Of a stretch of DNA of 64,000 bases, positions 25,197 to 35,587 are shown in pieces. The position numbers and the translations under genes are program-made. Every line of letters starts with the position of its first letter. The stretch's first letter is position 1. The notes beneath the pieces are model-generated. The model saw only the letters and a list, made by a program, of their open reading frames with translations, did not search any database and was not told the DNA's origin. The stretch is from Flavobacterium sp. ENC (GTDB lineage: Bacteria; Bacteroidota; Bacteroidia; Flavobacteriales; Flavobacteriaceae): the NCBI RefSeq assembly GCF_020991415.1, contig NZ_JAJMOY010000003.1, positions 558,001 through 622,000 on the forward strand, given 5' to 3'.

Positions 25197-26766
25197 TGCA
25201 CTCGTACTTTCAATAGCAGGCTGTAAACCATATCTGGCTGTGGCTCAAAAAACAGAAGCTGCAGTTTCAGCTTCTGCAGAAGAAAAAATGTACCGTCCTA
25301 ACTTTCATTTTACTCCCAAAAAAGGATGGATGAACGATCCAAACGGAATGTTTTATGCCAATGGATATTATCATTTGTTCTATCAGTATTATCCTGACGG
25401 AAATAAATGGGGACCAATGCATTGGGGACATGCCACTAGTAAAGACTTAGTGAAATGGGAAGAGCAGCCTATCGCGATTTATCCGGACAACGACAAATAT
25501 ATTTTTTCAGGAAGTGCTGTTGTTGATATAAACAATACTTCAGGTTTAGGTACCGGGAAAACGGCCCCAATTGTGGCGATTTATACGCTGCATGATATGA
25601 CTAAGGAAAAAGAAAACAAAATCGATGTGGAGCAGCAGGATATTGCTTATTCGAACGACAATGGTTTTACATGGCAGAAATTTAAGGAAGGAAATCCTGT
25701 CGTGAAAAACCCCGGAATTCGTGATTTTCGTGATCCAAAAGCAACCTGGGATGAAACGCATAAGCAATGGATATTAGTTTTGGCAGCTCAGGACCGGTCT
25801 CAGTTTTACAAATCAAAAGATCTTAAAAACTGGGAATATCTTTCTGATTTTGGAAAAAATACCGGAGCTCACGGAGGTGTTTGGGAATGTCCGGACTTCT
25901 TTCCGATAAAAGTTAAAGGAACCAATGAAACCAAATGGGTTTTAATTCAGAGTTTAAATCCCGGCGGTGCTAACGGAGGTTCCGGAACGCAATATTTTAT
26001 TGGAGATTTTGATGGAACAACTTTTACTTTAGATTCCAATTTTGCCAAAAGAGCAGCACAGGAAAAAGGGGTTTGGATTGATTACGGAAAAGACAATTAT
26101 GCCGGCGTAACCTGGAATAATGTTCCGGTTGCAGACGGCCGTCGATTATTTATCGGGTGGATGTCGAACTGGGAGTACGCGCAGGATGTTCCAACATTTA
26201 CCTGGAGAAGCAGCACTACAATTGCCCGCGAAATTCAGTTGATCAAAAAAGGAAATGACTATAGTCTGGTCAGTAATCCTGTAAAAGAAATCAACAAATA
26301 TGTTTCTAAAACAATCAAGGAAAAAAGCCTGAATGGAAAAGGAAAACTTTCAATTCTTGAAGCAGGAAAAATCGATTTGACTCAGGTCATTGTCAATTTT
26401 AATTTAAAGAACTTAAAACCGGATACGTACACTTTTACGCTTTCAAACGCAATTGGAGAATCTTTGACTTTCGGATTAAATAATTCAGATCATTATTTAT
26501 TTCTGGATCGTTCGAAGGCAGGAAAAAACGATTTCTCAGAAAAATTCGCTTCCACAATTACCAAAGCGGCTTTAGAAGGAAATCAAAAAGAAGGTGTCTT
26601 TAAAATCATTTTGGACAAAACCTCTATTGAACTATTTTACAATAATGGCGAAAAAGTAATCACCGAAATCTTTTTCACAAACCAGCCATTTACGTCTCTG
26701 TCAGTTTCTTCAAACGAAGGAGTGGAGCTGAGCGGCCTCGTAATTAACCAATTAAATATAAACTAA
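25159..26766 (+). CDS. GH32 exo-fructanase / levanase-type lipoprotein
   Basis: The 535-residue enzyme has a lipoprotein-type signal ending in SIAGC (Cys22). The five-bladed GH32 propeller shows all catalytic motifs: W-M-N-D-P-N-G with nucleophile Asp60, F-R-D-P with the transition-state Asp at 192, and W-E-C-P with acid/base Glu243. The C-terminal beta-sandwich of the family covers about residues 380-535. It hydrolyses beta-fructosidic bonds, releasing fructose from fructans or sucrose; exo action is the most common for this type. The lipid anchor suggests the periplasmic side or the surface. The gene begins inside the sugar-porter gene and is followed after 18 bases by the SusC homologue. 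Confidence 0.93.
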   Translation: MKSKKHLSLTFYSALVLSIAGCKPYLAVAQKTEAAVSASAEEKMYRPNFHFTPKKGWMNDPNGMFYANGYYHLFYQYYPDGNKWGPMHWGHATSKDLVKWEEQPIAIYPDNDKYIFSGSAVVDINNTSGLGTGKTAPIVAIYTLHDMTKEKENKIDVEQQDIAYSNDNGFTWQKFKEGNPVVKNPGIRDFRDPKATWDETHKQWILVLAAQDRSQFYKSKDLKNWEYLSDFGKNTGAHGGVWECPDFFPIKVKGTNETKWVLIQSLNPGGANGGSGTQYFIGDFDGTTFTLDSNFAKRAAQEKGVWIDYGKDNYAGVTWNNVPVADGRRLFIGWMSNWEYAQDVPTFTWRSSTTIAREIQLIKKGNDYSLVSNPVKEINKYVSKTIKEKSLNGKGKLSILEAGKIDLTQVIVNFNLKNLKPDTYTFTLSNAIGESLTFGLNNSDHYLFLDRSKAGKNDFSEKFASTITKAALEGNQKEGVFKIILDKTSIELFYNNGEKVITEIFFTNQPFTSLSVSSNEGVELSGLVINQLNIN

Positions 26767-26784
26767 CTAAAAACCACTAACCTC

Positions 26785-29700
26785 ATGAAAAGTAAAATTA
26801 TTTATTTTCTGTTTTTCTTCTTTCCAATGCTGATGATGACAGCGCAGGAAAGCGGGATTAAAGGAACAGTAATTTCGTCAGATGACGGAATGCCGCTTCC
26901 GGGAGCCACCGTACTTATTTCGGGTACCAATACCAGTACCGTAACAGATTTTGACGGGAATTTTTCTTTCGGGAATATAAATTCAGATGCTGTAATTGTT
27001 GTTTCTTTTATCGGATATGCACCACAATCCATTTCGGTAAAAGGGCAAAAAACAGTAAGCGTAACTTTAAAAGTAGACAACAACCAACTGAATGAAGTTG
27101 TCGTAACAGGATATTCCAAACAAAAGAAGACAGATATTACAGGTGCGGTTGCTGTTGTAAACATGAAGGAAGTCATGAAACAGACCGAACCTAACCCAAT
27201 TAAAGCGCTGCAGGGAAGGGTAGCGGGGGTAAAAGTATCTTCTGACGGATCTCCAAGCGGTTCTAATACTAAAGTGGTCATTCGCGGTGTCGGAACTTTA
27301 AACAACACGGATCCTCTTTATGTGATTGACGGAATGCCGACTAAATCAGGAATGCATGAACTGAACCCGAATGATATTGAAACCATTCAGGTTTTAAAAG
27401 ACGCTTCTTCGGCGAGTATTTATGGTTCCCGTGCTTCAAACGGAGTAATTATCATTACTACCAAAAAAGGAAAAGAAGGTAAAATGAGAATCAATTTTAG
27501 CACCTATACGTCTTTTTCTGATTATTCAAGAAAGCTTGAGGTGTTAAATGCCAATCAGTTTGGCCAGGCTTTATGGCAGGCAAATATCAACGACGGATTA
27601 AATCCGAATAACAATAATTTACGTTACCAATTTGACTGGTCTGTTGCTAATAACAAACCACAATTAAACAAAGTTCTGGTTCCTGAATATTTAGATGCTG
27701 CTCAGACTTTAAAAGCATCGAATACCGATTGGTACAATGCAATTTCGCAAACCGGAATCGCAAAGTCGTATGATTTATCCGTTTCTAATGCATCAGACAA
27801 AGGAAGTTACGTTTTTTCTATGGGATATTATGGAAATGAGGGAGTTGTAAAAACAACTGATTTTGAAAGAATTTCTGCCAGAATGAATAGTTCTTATAAG
27901 TATTTTGGCGGTAAACTGGTTATCGGGGAAAACTTTAGTTTCAATCGCACTAATGAAGTGACAGATCCGGGCGTTTTAGATCCGGCACTGCGTGCTTTGC
28001 CGATTATTCCGGTACGTACGGTTGACGGAAAAGGATGGGGAGGACCAGTTGGCGGAATGAATGACAGACAAAACCCGGTTCGTCTTTTAGAATATAACAA
28101 AGACAATAAGTATAATTATTTGCGTCTTTTCGGAAATATGTATGCAGATTTGGAGCTTATCAAAAACCTTCACATCAAAAGCAGTTTTGGTATCGATTAC
28201 GGGTTTTATAAAAAGCGTACGCTGCAAAGAAGTTACCAGTCCGGTTATTTGCAAAACGATCAGACATCGGTTACAATGGATCAGTCCGTAAGTGATAAAT
28301 GGACCTGGACCAATACGGCTATTTATAGTTTGAATTTCGGAAAAAGCAATTTGAATTTAATGGCAGGAACCGAGATGTATAAAGATACTTTTGAGACCAC
28401 AACTTTACGTAAAAATGATTTTTTGATCGAAACGCCTGACTATATGTATCCTGATGCAGGAACAGGAGAATCGTTTACAAGCGGCACTTCAACAGTATAT
28501 TCACTGCTGTCTTATTTTGGAAAAGCGGATTATGAATTTGATAACCGTTATTTAGTTTCGGCTACAATTCGCCGCGATGGTTCTTCTCGTTTTGGTAAAA
28601 ACAATCAGTTCGGAACCTTTCCGGCAGTTTCAGCAGGATGGAGAATTTCTAATGAAAATTTCATTAAAGATAATGCACCTGTCTTTACTGATTTAAAATT
28701 AAGGGCAGGATGGGGACAAACCGGAAATCAGGAAATCAGCAATACAGCTGTTTACAGTTTGTATTTGGCGAGTTATGCAGGAGGAAGCCCGACCTGGGCA
28801 ACCTCTTACGGAACTGCGTATGATATTGCAGGAAACGGAAACGGATTACTCCCATCAGGTTTCATCGCAACCCAATCCAAAAATGATGATTTGAAATGGG
28901 AAACCACGACTCAAACTAATATTGGACTGGATTTCGGATTATTCAAGCAAAAATTAAGCGGTTCTGTTGATTATTACATCAAAAAAACAGAAGATATCCT
29001 GGTTTTACCACCTTATTTGGGAGTAATTGGCGAAGGCGGAAATCGCTGGGTAAACGGAGCTTCAATGGAAAATAAAGGATGGGAATTTTCTTTAGGATAC
29101 CACGATGAAACCTCATTTGGACTAAAATATGACATCTCCGGAAATATTTCGGCAAACAAAAATAAGATTACCCAATTACCGGATGAGGTAAAAAATAATT
29201 ATGGAGGAGACGGACTAAATGATAATATTCTGGGACGTCCAATTAACTCTATGTACGGTTATGTTACTGACGGATTGTTCAAAAGTCAGGACGAAGTAAA
29301 CAACTCCGCTATTCAGGAAGGAAAAGGCCTTGGCCGAATTCGTTACAAAGATTTAAATGGTGACGGAACCATTACAGACAAAGATCGTACCTGGATTGGC
29401 AATCCAAATCCGGGATTGACTTACGGATTTAATTTAGGTTTAGGATATAAAAATTGGGATTTTACCACTTTCTGGGAAGGAGCAAGTGATGTTGACGTGA
29501 TTAATAATACCAAATATCAAACTGATTTCTGGAGCGTTGACGACGTGGGTTCAAACAAAGGAACCCGTTTATTAAATGCCTGGTCTTTGGATAATCCGAA
29601 TTCTACAATTCCTGCCTTAACTACAGTAGATCGAAATGCAGAATCAAGATTCTCCACGTATTATGTAGAAAACGGTAATTATCTTAAACTGCGTGTTTTG

Positions 29701-29889
29701 CAATTTGGATACAGTTTGCCAAAAGATTTATTGAAAAAAATAAATTTGGAAAGCTTTAGATTTTACATCAGCGGACAAAATTTATTGATTATTGATGCTA
29801 AGAGTTTCACAGGCGTTGATCCTGAGAATGCAGGTTTTGGATATCCGCAGCCAACGACTTTTACGGCTGGTCTTAATTTTACTTTATAA
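26785..29889 (+). CDS. susC-like: SusC-type TonB-dependent transporter (fructan locus)
   Basis: The 1,034-residue outer-membrane transporter has a signal peptide, a carboxypeptidase-D-like regulatory domain (about 24-98; GTVISSDDGMPLPGATV), a TonB-box-like stretch (NEVVVTGY), the plug with RGVGTLNNTDPLYVIDG and S-I-Y-G-S-R-A-S-N-G-V, and a 22-strand barrel ending in TAGLNFTL. SusC proteins import oligosaccharides captured by the partner SusD lipoprotein, driven by TonB. The partner follows after 17 bases. Given the GH32 enzymes on both sides, the cargo is probably fructo-oligosaccharides. Length and domain order are normal and no frameshift is seen. Confidence 0.95.
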   Translation: MKSKIIYFLFFFFPMLMMTAQESGIKGTVISSDDGMPLPGATVLISGTNTSTVTDFDGNFSFGNINSDAVIVVSFIGYAPQSISVKGQKTVSVTLKVDNNQLNEVVVTGYSKQKKTDITGAVAVVNMKEVMKQTEPNPIKALQGRVAGVKVSSDGSPSGSNTKVVIRGVGTLNNTDPLYVIDGMPTKSGMHELNPNDIETIQVLKDASSASIYGSRASNGVIIITTKKGKEGKMRINFSTYTSFSDYSRKLEVLNANQFGQALWQANINDGLNPNNNNLRYQFDWSVANNKPQLNKVLVPEYLDAAQTLKASNTDWYNAISQTGIAKSYDLSVSNASDKGSYVFSMGYYGNEGVVKTTDFERISARMNSSYKYFGGKLVIGENFSFNRTNEVTDPGVLDPALRALPIIPVRTVDGKGWGGPVGGMNDRQNPVRLLEYNKDNKYNYLRLFGNMYADLELIKNLHIKSSFGIDYGFYKKRTLQRSYQSGYLQNDQTSVTMDQSVSDKWTWTNTAIYSLNFGKSNLNLMAGTEMYKDTFETTTLRKNDFLIETPDYMYPDAGTGESFTSGTSTVYSLLSYFGKADYEFDNRYLVSATIRRDGSSRFGKNNQFGTFPAVSAGWRISNENFIKDNAPVFTDLKLRAGWGQTGNQEISNTAVYSLYLASYAGGSPTWATSYGTAYDIAGNGNGLLPSGFIATQSKNDDLKWETTTQTNIGLDFGLFKQKLSGSVDYYIKKTEDILVLPPYLGVIGEGGNRWVNGASMENKGWEFSLGYHDETSFGLKYDISGNISANKNKITQLPDEVKNNYGGDGLNDNILGRPINSMYGYVTDGLFKSQDEVNNSAIQEGKGLGRIRYKDLNGDGTITDKDRTWIGNPNPGLTYGFNLGLGYKNWDFTTFWEGASDVDVINNTKYQTDFWSVDDVGSNKGTRLLNAWSLDNPNSTIPALTTVDRNAESRFSTYYVENGNYLKLRVLQFGYSLPKDLLKKINLESFRFYISGQNLLIIDAKSFTGVDPENAGFGYPQPTTFTAGLNFTL

Positions 29890-29906
29890 AGATTAAATCA
29901 AAAAAC

Positions 29907-31598
29907 ATGAAAAAAATACTATATATAGCAGGATTTGTAGCACTGGGAATCTTTGGTTCCTGCTCTGATTTTCTTGAAGAAAATCCTCGCGGAGTTTTAT
30001 CTGAAGAAGATATTGTGACCCCTGCGTCAGTTGAAGGATTTATGAATGCGGCCTATGCACAATTAGGAAACGACCACTATGATTCGCCTTACAGTTTGTG
30101 GCCATTTGGAAATGTACGCTCTGATGATGCCTACAAAGGAGGCAGCGGCACGAATGATATTCAGGACTTTCACTTCTTTGAAGTCTCTAATAATATCAGA
30201 CCGGATTTCGGAGAACTGGATAATTTCTGGTACATCAGCTATGTGGGCGTTTCAAGGGCGAATAAAGCCTTGAAAGCCTTAGAGAAAATTTCAGAAGCCG
30301 ATTATCCGCTAAAGAAAACACGTATGGCCGAGATGCGTTTTTTAAGAGGACATTTTTATTTTATGCTGAAAATTATGTTCCGAAATGTTCCTTATATCAC
30401 AGAAGACATTCCGGTAGAAGCGTATAAAACGATCTCCAATAAAGCACTTTCAAACGAAGAACTTTGGAATAAAATTGCTGAGGATTTCCAGGCTGCAGCC
30501 GATGGTTTGCCCGAAGCTCAGCCACAGGTTGGCCGTGCGACTAAAAAGGCAGCCTATGCGTATCTGGCAAAAACCCGTTTGTATCAGGCTTATACGCAGG
30601 ATGAAACTTATAAAGTTACAGGAATCAATCAGCAGCATTTACAGGAAGTAATTGCAGCGACAGACAAAGTAATCGGGAAAGCCAGTTTAGAGCCTGATTT
30701 TGCCAATAACTTTTTACCGGGAACTTATGAAAACGGACCCGAATCTATTTTCTCGATTCAGTTCTCAGACAACGATGGAACTTTATACGGAAGATTAAAT
30801 TTCTCAGATGTATTGTCAACTCCACAAGGTTTAGGATGCTGCGATTTTCACAAACCAAGTCAAAATTTAGTAAATGCTTTTAAAACAGGCACAAATGGTT
30901 TACCGGAATTTGACACTTATAATAACGAGGATTTTGATTATAAAAATATAGATGCCAATACCGTTGATCCAAGATTGTATCACACCGTTGCGATGCCGGG
31001 ACTGCCTTACAAATATGATCCTGAATTCCTATATGTGGAGGCCTGGGTCAGATCTCCGGGAACTTACGGTTATTTTGCTTCATTAAAAGAAAATGTGGCG
31101 CCAAACTGCAGCTGTGTGGTAAACATTGATCCGTTTTACGGAAACTCAAAAAACAGAATCCAGATTCGTTATGCTGATGTGATTTTAATGCGTGCCGAAG
31201 CTTTGATTGAATTAGGAAGACAAGCCGAAGCTTTGCCATTAATCAATCAGGTTAGAGAAAGGGCAGCTCAAAGTACAGGAAGACTTCCGTATGTGAAAAA
31301 CTTTAAAATCAATACCTATGTTGACGGAGGAAATTGCAACTGGACACAGGATTTTGCCCGCAAAGCGATGCGTTTCGAACGTCGTTTAGAATTGGCTATG
31401 GAAGGAAACCGCTTTTTTGACCTTGTTCGCTGGGGTGTTACAGATCAGGTGATGAATGATTTTTACGCTGAAGAAAAAACAAAACGCACCTATTACCAGG
31501 ATGCCTTTTTTGATGCGCATAAAGAAGAATATTGTCCAATTCCGTTGAAACAAATTAATTTCAGTCAGGGATTATACAAACAAAATCCTGGTTATTAA
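29907..31598 (+). CDS. susD-like: SusD/RagB-type glycan-binding lipoprotein (fructan locus)
   Basis: The 563-residue lipoprotein has the signal MKKILYIAGFVALGIFGSC with acylated Cys19, followed by S-D-F-L-E-E-N-P-R-G, the usual SusD opening. The helical TPR-like framework is seen in RFLRGHFYFMLKI and KKAAYAYLAKTRLY. Late in the protein come DVILMRAEALIELG, INQVRERA and the family ending RFERRLELAMEGNRFFDLVRWG, with the C-terminal NPGY. SusD sits on the barrel of its SusC partner and acts as the lid that captures the oligosaccharide. It is placed directly after SusC and 20 bases before the surface glycan-binding protein. Confidence 0.95.
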   Translation: MKKILYIAGFVALGIFGSCSDFLEENPRGVLSEEDIVTPASVEGFMNAAYAQLGNDHYDSPYSLWPFGNVRSDDAYKGGSGTNDIQDFHFFEVSNNIRPDFGELDNFWYISYVGVSRANKALKALEKISEADYPLKKTRMAEMRFLRGHFYFMLKIMFRNVPYITEDIPVEAYKTISNKALSNEELWNKIAEDFQAAADGLPEAQPQVGRATKKAAYAYLAKTRLYQAYTQDETYKVTGINQQHLQEVIAATDKVIGKASLEPDFANNFLPGTYENGPESIFSIQFSDNDGTLYGRLNFSDVLSTPQGLGCCDFHKPSQNLVNAFKTGTNGLPEFDTYNNEDFDYKNIDANTVDPRLYHTVAMPGLPYKYDPEFLYVEAWVRSPGTYGYFASLKENVAPNCSCVVNIDPFYGNSKNRIQIRYADVILMRAEALIELGRQAEALPLINQVRERAAQSTGRLPYVKNFKINTYVDGGNCNWTQDFARKAMRFERRLELAMEGNRFFDLVRWGVTDQVMNDFYAEEKTKRTYYQDAFFDAHKEEYCPIPLKQINFSQGLYKQNPGY

Positions 31599-31618
31599 TC
31601 TATTTTAAGAACAGCAAC

Positions 31619-33016
31619 ATGAGAAAATTTATATATAAAAATTGGGCCAGAGTGTCTTTGATACTGGCAGTGTTTTTTACAATTACGGCCTGCGAAAACA
31701 GTTTTGAGAATGGCGGTTTTGATGTGAATTCGCCGTCTAATGTCACTTCTTTTAAAATAAACGGAGTAGAAGGTAAAATTGACCAGAAAACAGGAAATAT
31801 TACTATTACAATGCCTTATGGATCTGACATTACAGCCGTAAAACCTGAAATGGTTCTGGAAACCGGAGCAACATCAAATCTTAATGTAACAGTGCCGGTC
31901 AATTTTACAAATCCGGTTAAGTTTAGAGTTGTCAATGGTAATTTGTTTAAAGACTATACAGTAACGACGGTAGTTTTAAGTCCAATTAAAAGTTTTACCA
32001 TTAATGGAGTTGCAGCGACAGTAAACGATGTAAACAAAACTATTGTCATGACCTTACCGGAAGGCACTAATTTAACCGCTTTGAAACCAGTTATCGAAGT
32101 AACGGAAGGTGTTTCTGTTTCGCCTGCTTCCGGTGCCACAGTTGATTTTACAAATGCAGTGACTTTTGTCATAACTTCTAACGGAAAAAGTGTCAATTAT
32201 AGCGCTAATGTTGGGGTTCCGGTAACAGGTTTAGTAGTTGCTTTTTTAGGAACTGCCGCAACGAGAGCCGAAATTACCAACCTGGATGAAATTACTGCTG
32301 CCAACTGGTTCTTTTCCACTTTTAGCGGAGCAAAATACATTTCGTTTACTAGTATTGAAAACGGTGCAGATTTAAGCGATGTTGATGTAATCTGGTGGCA
32401 TTTTGACGCTGCAGCTAATTTACCGGCAATTGCCTATAAACCTGCCGTTACTGCAGCTTTAAAGAATTTCAGGGCTAACGGAGGAAATTTACTTTTAACC
32501 TCTTTTGCTTCACAATATGTAGATGCGTTAGGAATTGTTCCTTCAGGAAAAGGACCTAATAATGTTTTTGGAGATTTTCCACCAAATGGATTTGTTGATG
32601 GAAATTCCTGGGGAATGTCTTTTAAAGGTCATGAGAATCACCCGATTTTTGAAGGATTGACAACCTATGAAAGCGGAAAGGCAAATTTATTGCAAAGCGG
32701 CACTTTCAGACTAAATCATACTGCCTGGTGGTTTGTACCGGAATGGGGCGGATATGTTAATGGAGAAGGCTGGAGAAACCAAACCGGCGGAACCAACTTA
32801 GCGAGCGAAGCCTGGGACAATAATCTTGATGGAAGAGTAACAATTGCAGAGTTCCCAAATACCGGAACCAATAAAAATGTGATTGTCATTTCTATGGGAG
32901 CTTATGATTGGTATAATGAAACCAACAGCAGCGGTGTTCCAAGTCAGGCAAATGAATTTATCGGTAATATCAGGCTTTTAACACAAAATAGTATCAACTA
33001 TCTGGCTAAAAATTAA
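31619..33016 (+). CDS. Surface glycan-binding lipoprotein, DUF4960-like (SusE position)
   Basis: The 465-residue lipoprotein has a signal ending in ITAC (Cys25). Two tandem Ig-like domains follow: S-F-K-I-N-G-V-E near residue 44 and S-F-T-I-N-G-V-A near 122 open matching repeats, each containing an I-T-M-P or V-M-T-L-P strand. Residues from about 205 form a larger domain with AFLGTAATRAEI, a glutaminase-like beta/alpha pattern (VDVIWWHFDAA, GGNLLLTSFASQY) and a Trp-rich end. I believe this is DUF4960, the domain of BT1761, the fructan-locus binding protein. It probably helps hold levan or inulin at the surface. It lies between SusD and the second GH32 gene. Confidence 0.78.
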   Translation: MRKFIYKNWARVSLILAVFFTITACENSFENGGFDVNSPSNVTSFKINGVEGKIDQKTGNITITMPYGSDITAVKPEMVLETGATSNLNVTVPVNFTNPVKFRVVNGNLFKDYTVTTVVLSPIKSFTINGVAATVNDVNKTIVMTLPEGTNLTALKPVIEVTEGVSVSPASGATVDFTNAVTFVITSNGKSVNYSANVGVPVTGLVVAFLGTAATRAEITNLDEITAANWFFSTFSGAKYISFTSIENGADLSDVDVIWWHFDAAANLPAIAYKPAVTAALKNFRANGGNLLLTSFASQYVDALGIVPSGKGPNNVFGDFPPNGFVDGNSWGMSFKGHENHPIFEGLTTYESGKANLLQSGTFRLNHTAWWFVPEWGGYVNGEGWRNQTGGTNLASEAWDNNLDGRVTIAEFPNTGTNKNVIVISMGAYDWYNETNSSGVPSQANEFIGNIRLLTQNSINYLAKN

Positions 33017-33037
33017 TCTATCCTGAAATCAACAAAA

Positions 33038-34597
33038 ATGAAATATAGAAACAATATATTGACAACAGCCTGCGTTTTCTTTTCACTTGTTTCCTGTAGT
33101 CAGGACGATAAGTATATTGGAGGCTCTATTTCAGGAGGCAATTCTGAGATAACAAGCATTTTCCCTGTTCCGCCCTCACAGTGGATGGGGGCAGGTGATC
33201 CCTATTACAGTGCGGGTTACACCGGAGATATTATGCCTTTTTTCGACAACGGAAAATTCCATATTTATTTCCTTCATGATGCACAAAATAAACCTGCAGG
33301 AAAAGGATTTCATGATATCCATGAATTTCTAAGTACAGATTTGGCTCATTTTACCTACGAAGGGCAAATGATCCCATACGGAAAAACGACTGATCCTGAT
33401 TTTGCTATTGGCACGGGATCAGTGGTAAAAGTGGGTACTATTTATTACTTTTATTACACAGGACACAATGAAACGCCCGCTTTTGTACAATCCAATGCCA
33501 GAGAAAGTGTGTTGTGTGCTACAAGTTCTGATTTGAAAAACTGGACAAAACTGCCTGCTTTTAAAATTACAGCACCGGCAGGATATTATGATTATGATTT
33601 CAGGGATCCTCATGTTTTTTATAATGATGAGCTAAAAAAGTACTCGATGTTGGTTAGTACACAGACAGCGCCAGGCAGAAAAGCGGTTTTACTGCATTTT
33701 ACAACTGCTGATCCGGCATCCGGAAAATGGGATGTTCAGGCGCCAATTTATACGACAACAGCAGAGGAGAGTTATTTGATGATGGAATGCGCTGATATCT
33801 TTAAAATGGGTACTTATTGGTATTTGATGTTCTCTGAAAACTGGAGTAGTGATAAAGGCACGCATTACAGAATGGCAAGTTCTATTAACGGACCATGGAT
33901 CAAACCTGAAAAGGATAAGATTGACGGAGAATATTTCTATGCCGGAAAAACAGCTTCTGACGGAAATAAAAGATATGTTTTTGGATGGAATGCCAGAAAA
34001 ACACCCGAAAATGATTTAGGAAATAAAGATTGGGCGGGGAATATGGTGATTCATGAACTCATTCAAAATACCGATGGAACATTAGCAACCCAGGCACCAC
34101 AATCGGTTAAAGATTTATTTTCTAAAAAAAGCGGGAATGTCGAAGTTGATGCGATGACAGCAAATGTAACAGCAAATAACGGAACTTATACTTTGGCAGG
34201 CACAACAGAAAAAGCAATGGTAACGTTTAAGGCTATAGGCAAAAAAGCCAAAATAAAAACAGAAGTTACATTTTCTAATGAGGCAGGAACTACAGGATTT
34301 GTTTTTCATACGAATGATGCCGGAAGTTATTATAAGATTGTTTTTGATATCGCGAAAGGTAAAGTTACGGGGTATAACTCTGCATCACAGGAAGTAACCG
34401 GGATGCCATTTCAATTTCAGGTCAATACCAAATATACGATTGAAATAATTACCGAAGGAAGTGTGGTAGTACTTTACATTAACGGAAAAACAGCTTTAAC
34501 AAATCGTATTTACGGTAGAGATCAAAACAAATGGGGATTAATTGCGGAAGGACAAAACAGTACTTTTTCTAATCTTCAGATTACAAGACCAGAATAA
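33038..34597 (+). CDS. Divergent GH32-like lipoprotein, probable surface fructanase
   Basis: The 519-residue lipoprotein has a signal ending in SLVSC (Cys20). It keeps the catalytic triad of clan GH-J but in changed context. The nucleophile candidate Asp64 lies in Y-T-G-D-I-M-P-F instead of the canonical W-M-N-D-P-N-G, though a W-M pair occurs 15 residues earlier. The transition-state motif F-R-D-P is at 188-191 and acid/base Glu250 in M-M-E-C-A-D. The C-terminal 150 residues form a jelly-roll domain as in GH32 relatives, possibly DUF4975. The position between the surface binding protein and fructokinase matches the surface endo-levanase BT1760. An endo role is inference from position only. 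Confidence 0.8.
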   Translation: MKYRNNILTTACVFFSLVSCSQDDKYIGGSISGGNSEITSIFPVPPSQWMGAGDPYYSAGYTGDIMPFFDNGKFHIYFLHDAQNKPAGKGFHDIHEFLSTDLAHFTYEGQMIPYGKTTDPDFAIGTGSVVKVGTIYYFYYTGHNETPAFVQSNARESVLCATSSDLKNWTKLPAFKITAPAGYYDYDFRDPHVFYNDELKKYSMLVSTQTAPGRKAVLLHFTTADPASGKWDVQAPIYTTTAEESYLMMECADIFKMGTYWYLMFSENWSSDKGTHYRMASSINGPWIKPEKDKIDGEYFYAGKTASDGNKRYVFGWNARKTPENDLGNKDWAGNMVIHELIQNTDGTLATQAPQSVKDLFSKKSGNVEVDAMTANVTANNGTYTLAGTTEKAMVTFKAIGKKAKIKTEVTFSNEAGTTGFVFHTNDAGSYYKIVFDIAKGKVTGYNSASQEVTGMPFQFQVNTKYTIEIITEGSVVVLYINGKTALTNRIYGRDQNKWGLIAEGQNSTFSNLQITRPE

Positions 34598-34620
34598 CAT
34601 TAATATAAAATAATTTTAGA

Positions 34621-35526
34621 ATGAATAATGGAAAAAACCTTAGGGCAGTGGCCTACGGAGAAGTGCTTTGGGATGTTTTTGCCAATGAAAAAAAGATTGG
34701 CGGCGCACCGCTCAATGTAGCACTGCGCATGAAAACACTAGGCTGCGAAGTAGCCATGATTAGCTGTGTAGGAAATGATGAAGATGGAAAGGCAATTATA
34801 GATCAGGTAAAAAGTTTAGGTCTTGAAACAGCTGCAATTATTAAATCAGAGGAATTTCCAACGGGTTTGGTAAAGGTAACGGTGAACGAACGCGGCTCTG
34901 CAAGTTATGAAATCAGTTATCCATCGGCTTGGGATAAGATTGTACTAAATGATTTTGCAAAGAAAACAGCGCTGGATGCTGATGTTCTGATTTATGGAAG
35001 TCTGGTTTGCAGGGACGAGGTTTCAAGGAAATCTTTGGAAGAATTGCTGCAGACAAAGGCCTATAAGGTTTTTGATGTTAATTTAAGAAAACCGCATTAT
35101 TCTTATGAAATGCTGGAGCAATTAATGCACTCTTCGGATTTCATTAAGTTCAATGACGAAGAATTATTGGAGATTACCCAAGAGATGAGATCGCCTTCTG
35201 TAAGTTTAGAAGACAATATGCATTTTATAGCAGAAAGAACCAAAGTAACTGCCATGTGCGTTACCAGAGGCAAACATGGAGCTTTATTAATGTGGAATGG
35301 CCAGATCTTTGAAAATGCAGGTTACCCTGTTGAAGTTGCTGATACGGTAGGTGCAGGAGATTCGTTTTTGGCAGCGTTAATAACGTCATTGCTTACCGGA
35401 AAAGAACCGCAAAAAGCAATCGATTTTGCTTGTGCAGTTGGAGCATTAGTAGCCGAAGCACCAGGTGCCAATCCTGAAATTTCGTATTCTAAAATTGAAA
35501 AATTAATGTCCGGAATTAAAATTTAA
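34621..35526 (+). CDS. PfkB-family fructokinase
   Basis: The 301-residue cytoplasmic kinase has both ribokinase-family signatures: G-G-A-P-L-N-V-A near residue 28 and DTVGAGDSF at 241-249, where Asp247 is the catalytic base. The absence of a lid-rich N-terminus and the length fit fructokinases of the PfkB family. It should convert fructose imported by the sugar porter to fructose 6-phosphate, feeding glycolysis, as BT1757 does in Bacteroides. It is the last gene of the fructan operon, 23 bases after the GH32-like gene, and a strong hairpin terminator follows 62 bases after its stop. Confidence 0.93.
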   Translation: MNNGKNLRAVAYGEVLWDVFANEKKIGGAPLNVALRMKTLGCEVAMISCVGNDEDGKAIIDQVKSLGLETAAIIKSEEFPTGLVKVTVNERGSASYEISYPSAWDKIVLNDFAKKTALDADVLIYGSLVCRDEVSRKSLEELLQTKAYKVFDVNLRKPHYSYEMLEQLMHSSDFIKFNDEELLEITQEMRSPSVSLEDNMHFIAERTKVTAMCVTRGKHGALLMWNGQIFENAGYPVEVADTVGAGDSFLAALITSLLTGKEPQKAIDFACAVGALVAEAPGANPEISYSKIEKLMSGIKI

Positions 35527-35587
35527 CTTTTGTTTTAACAGGGCAACCTTAGTATTCAATTGAATGCGTAATTATATTCTAAAAATT

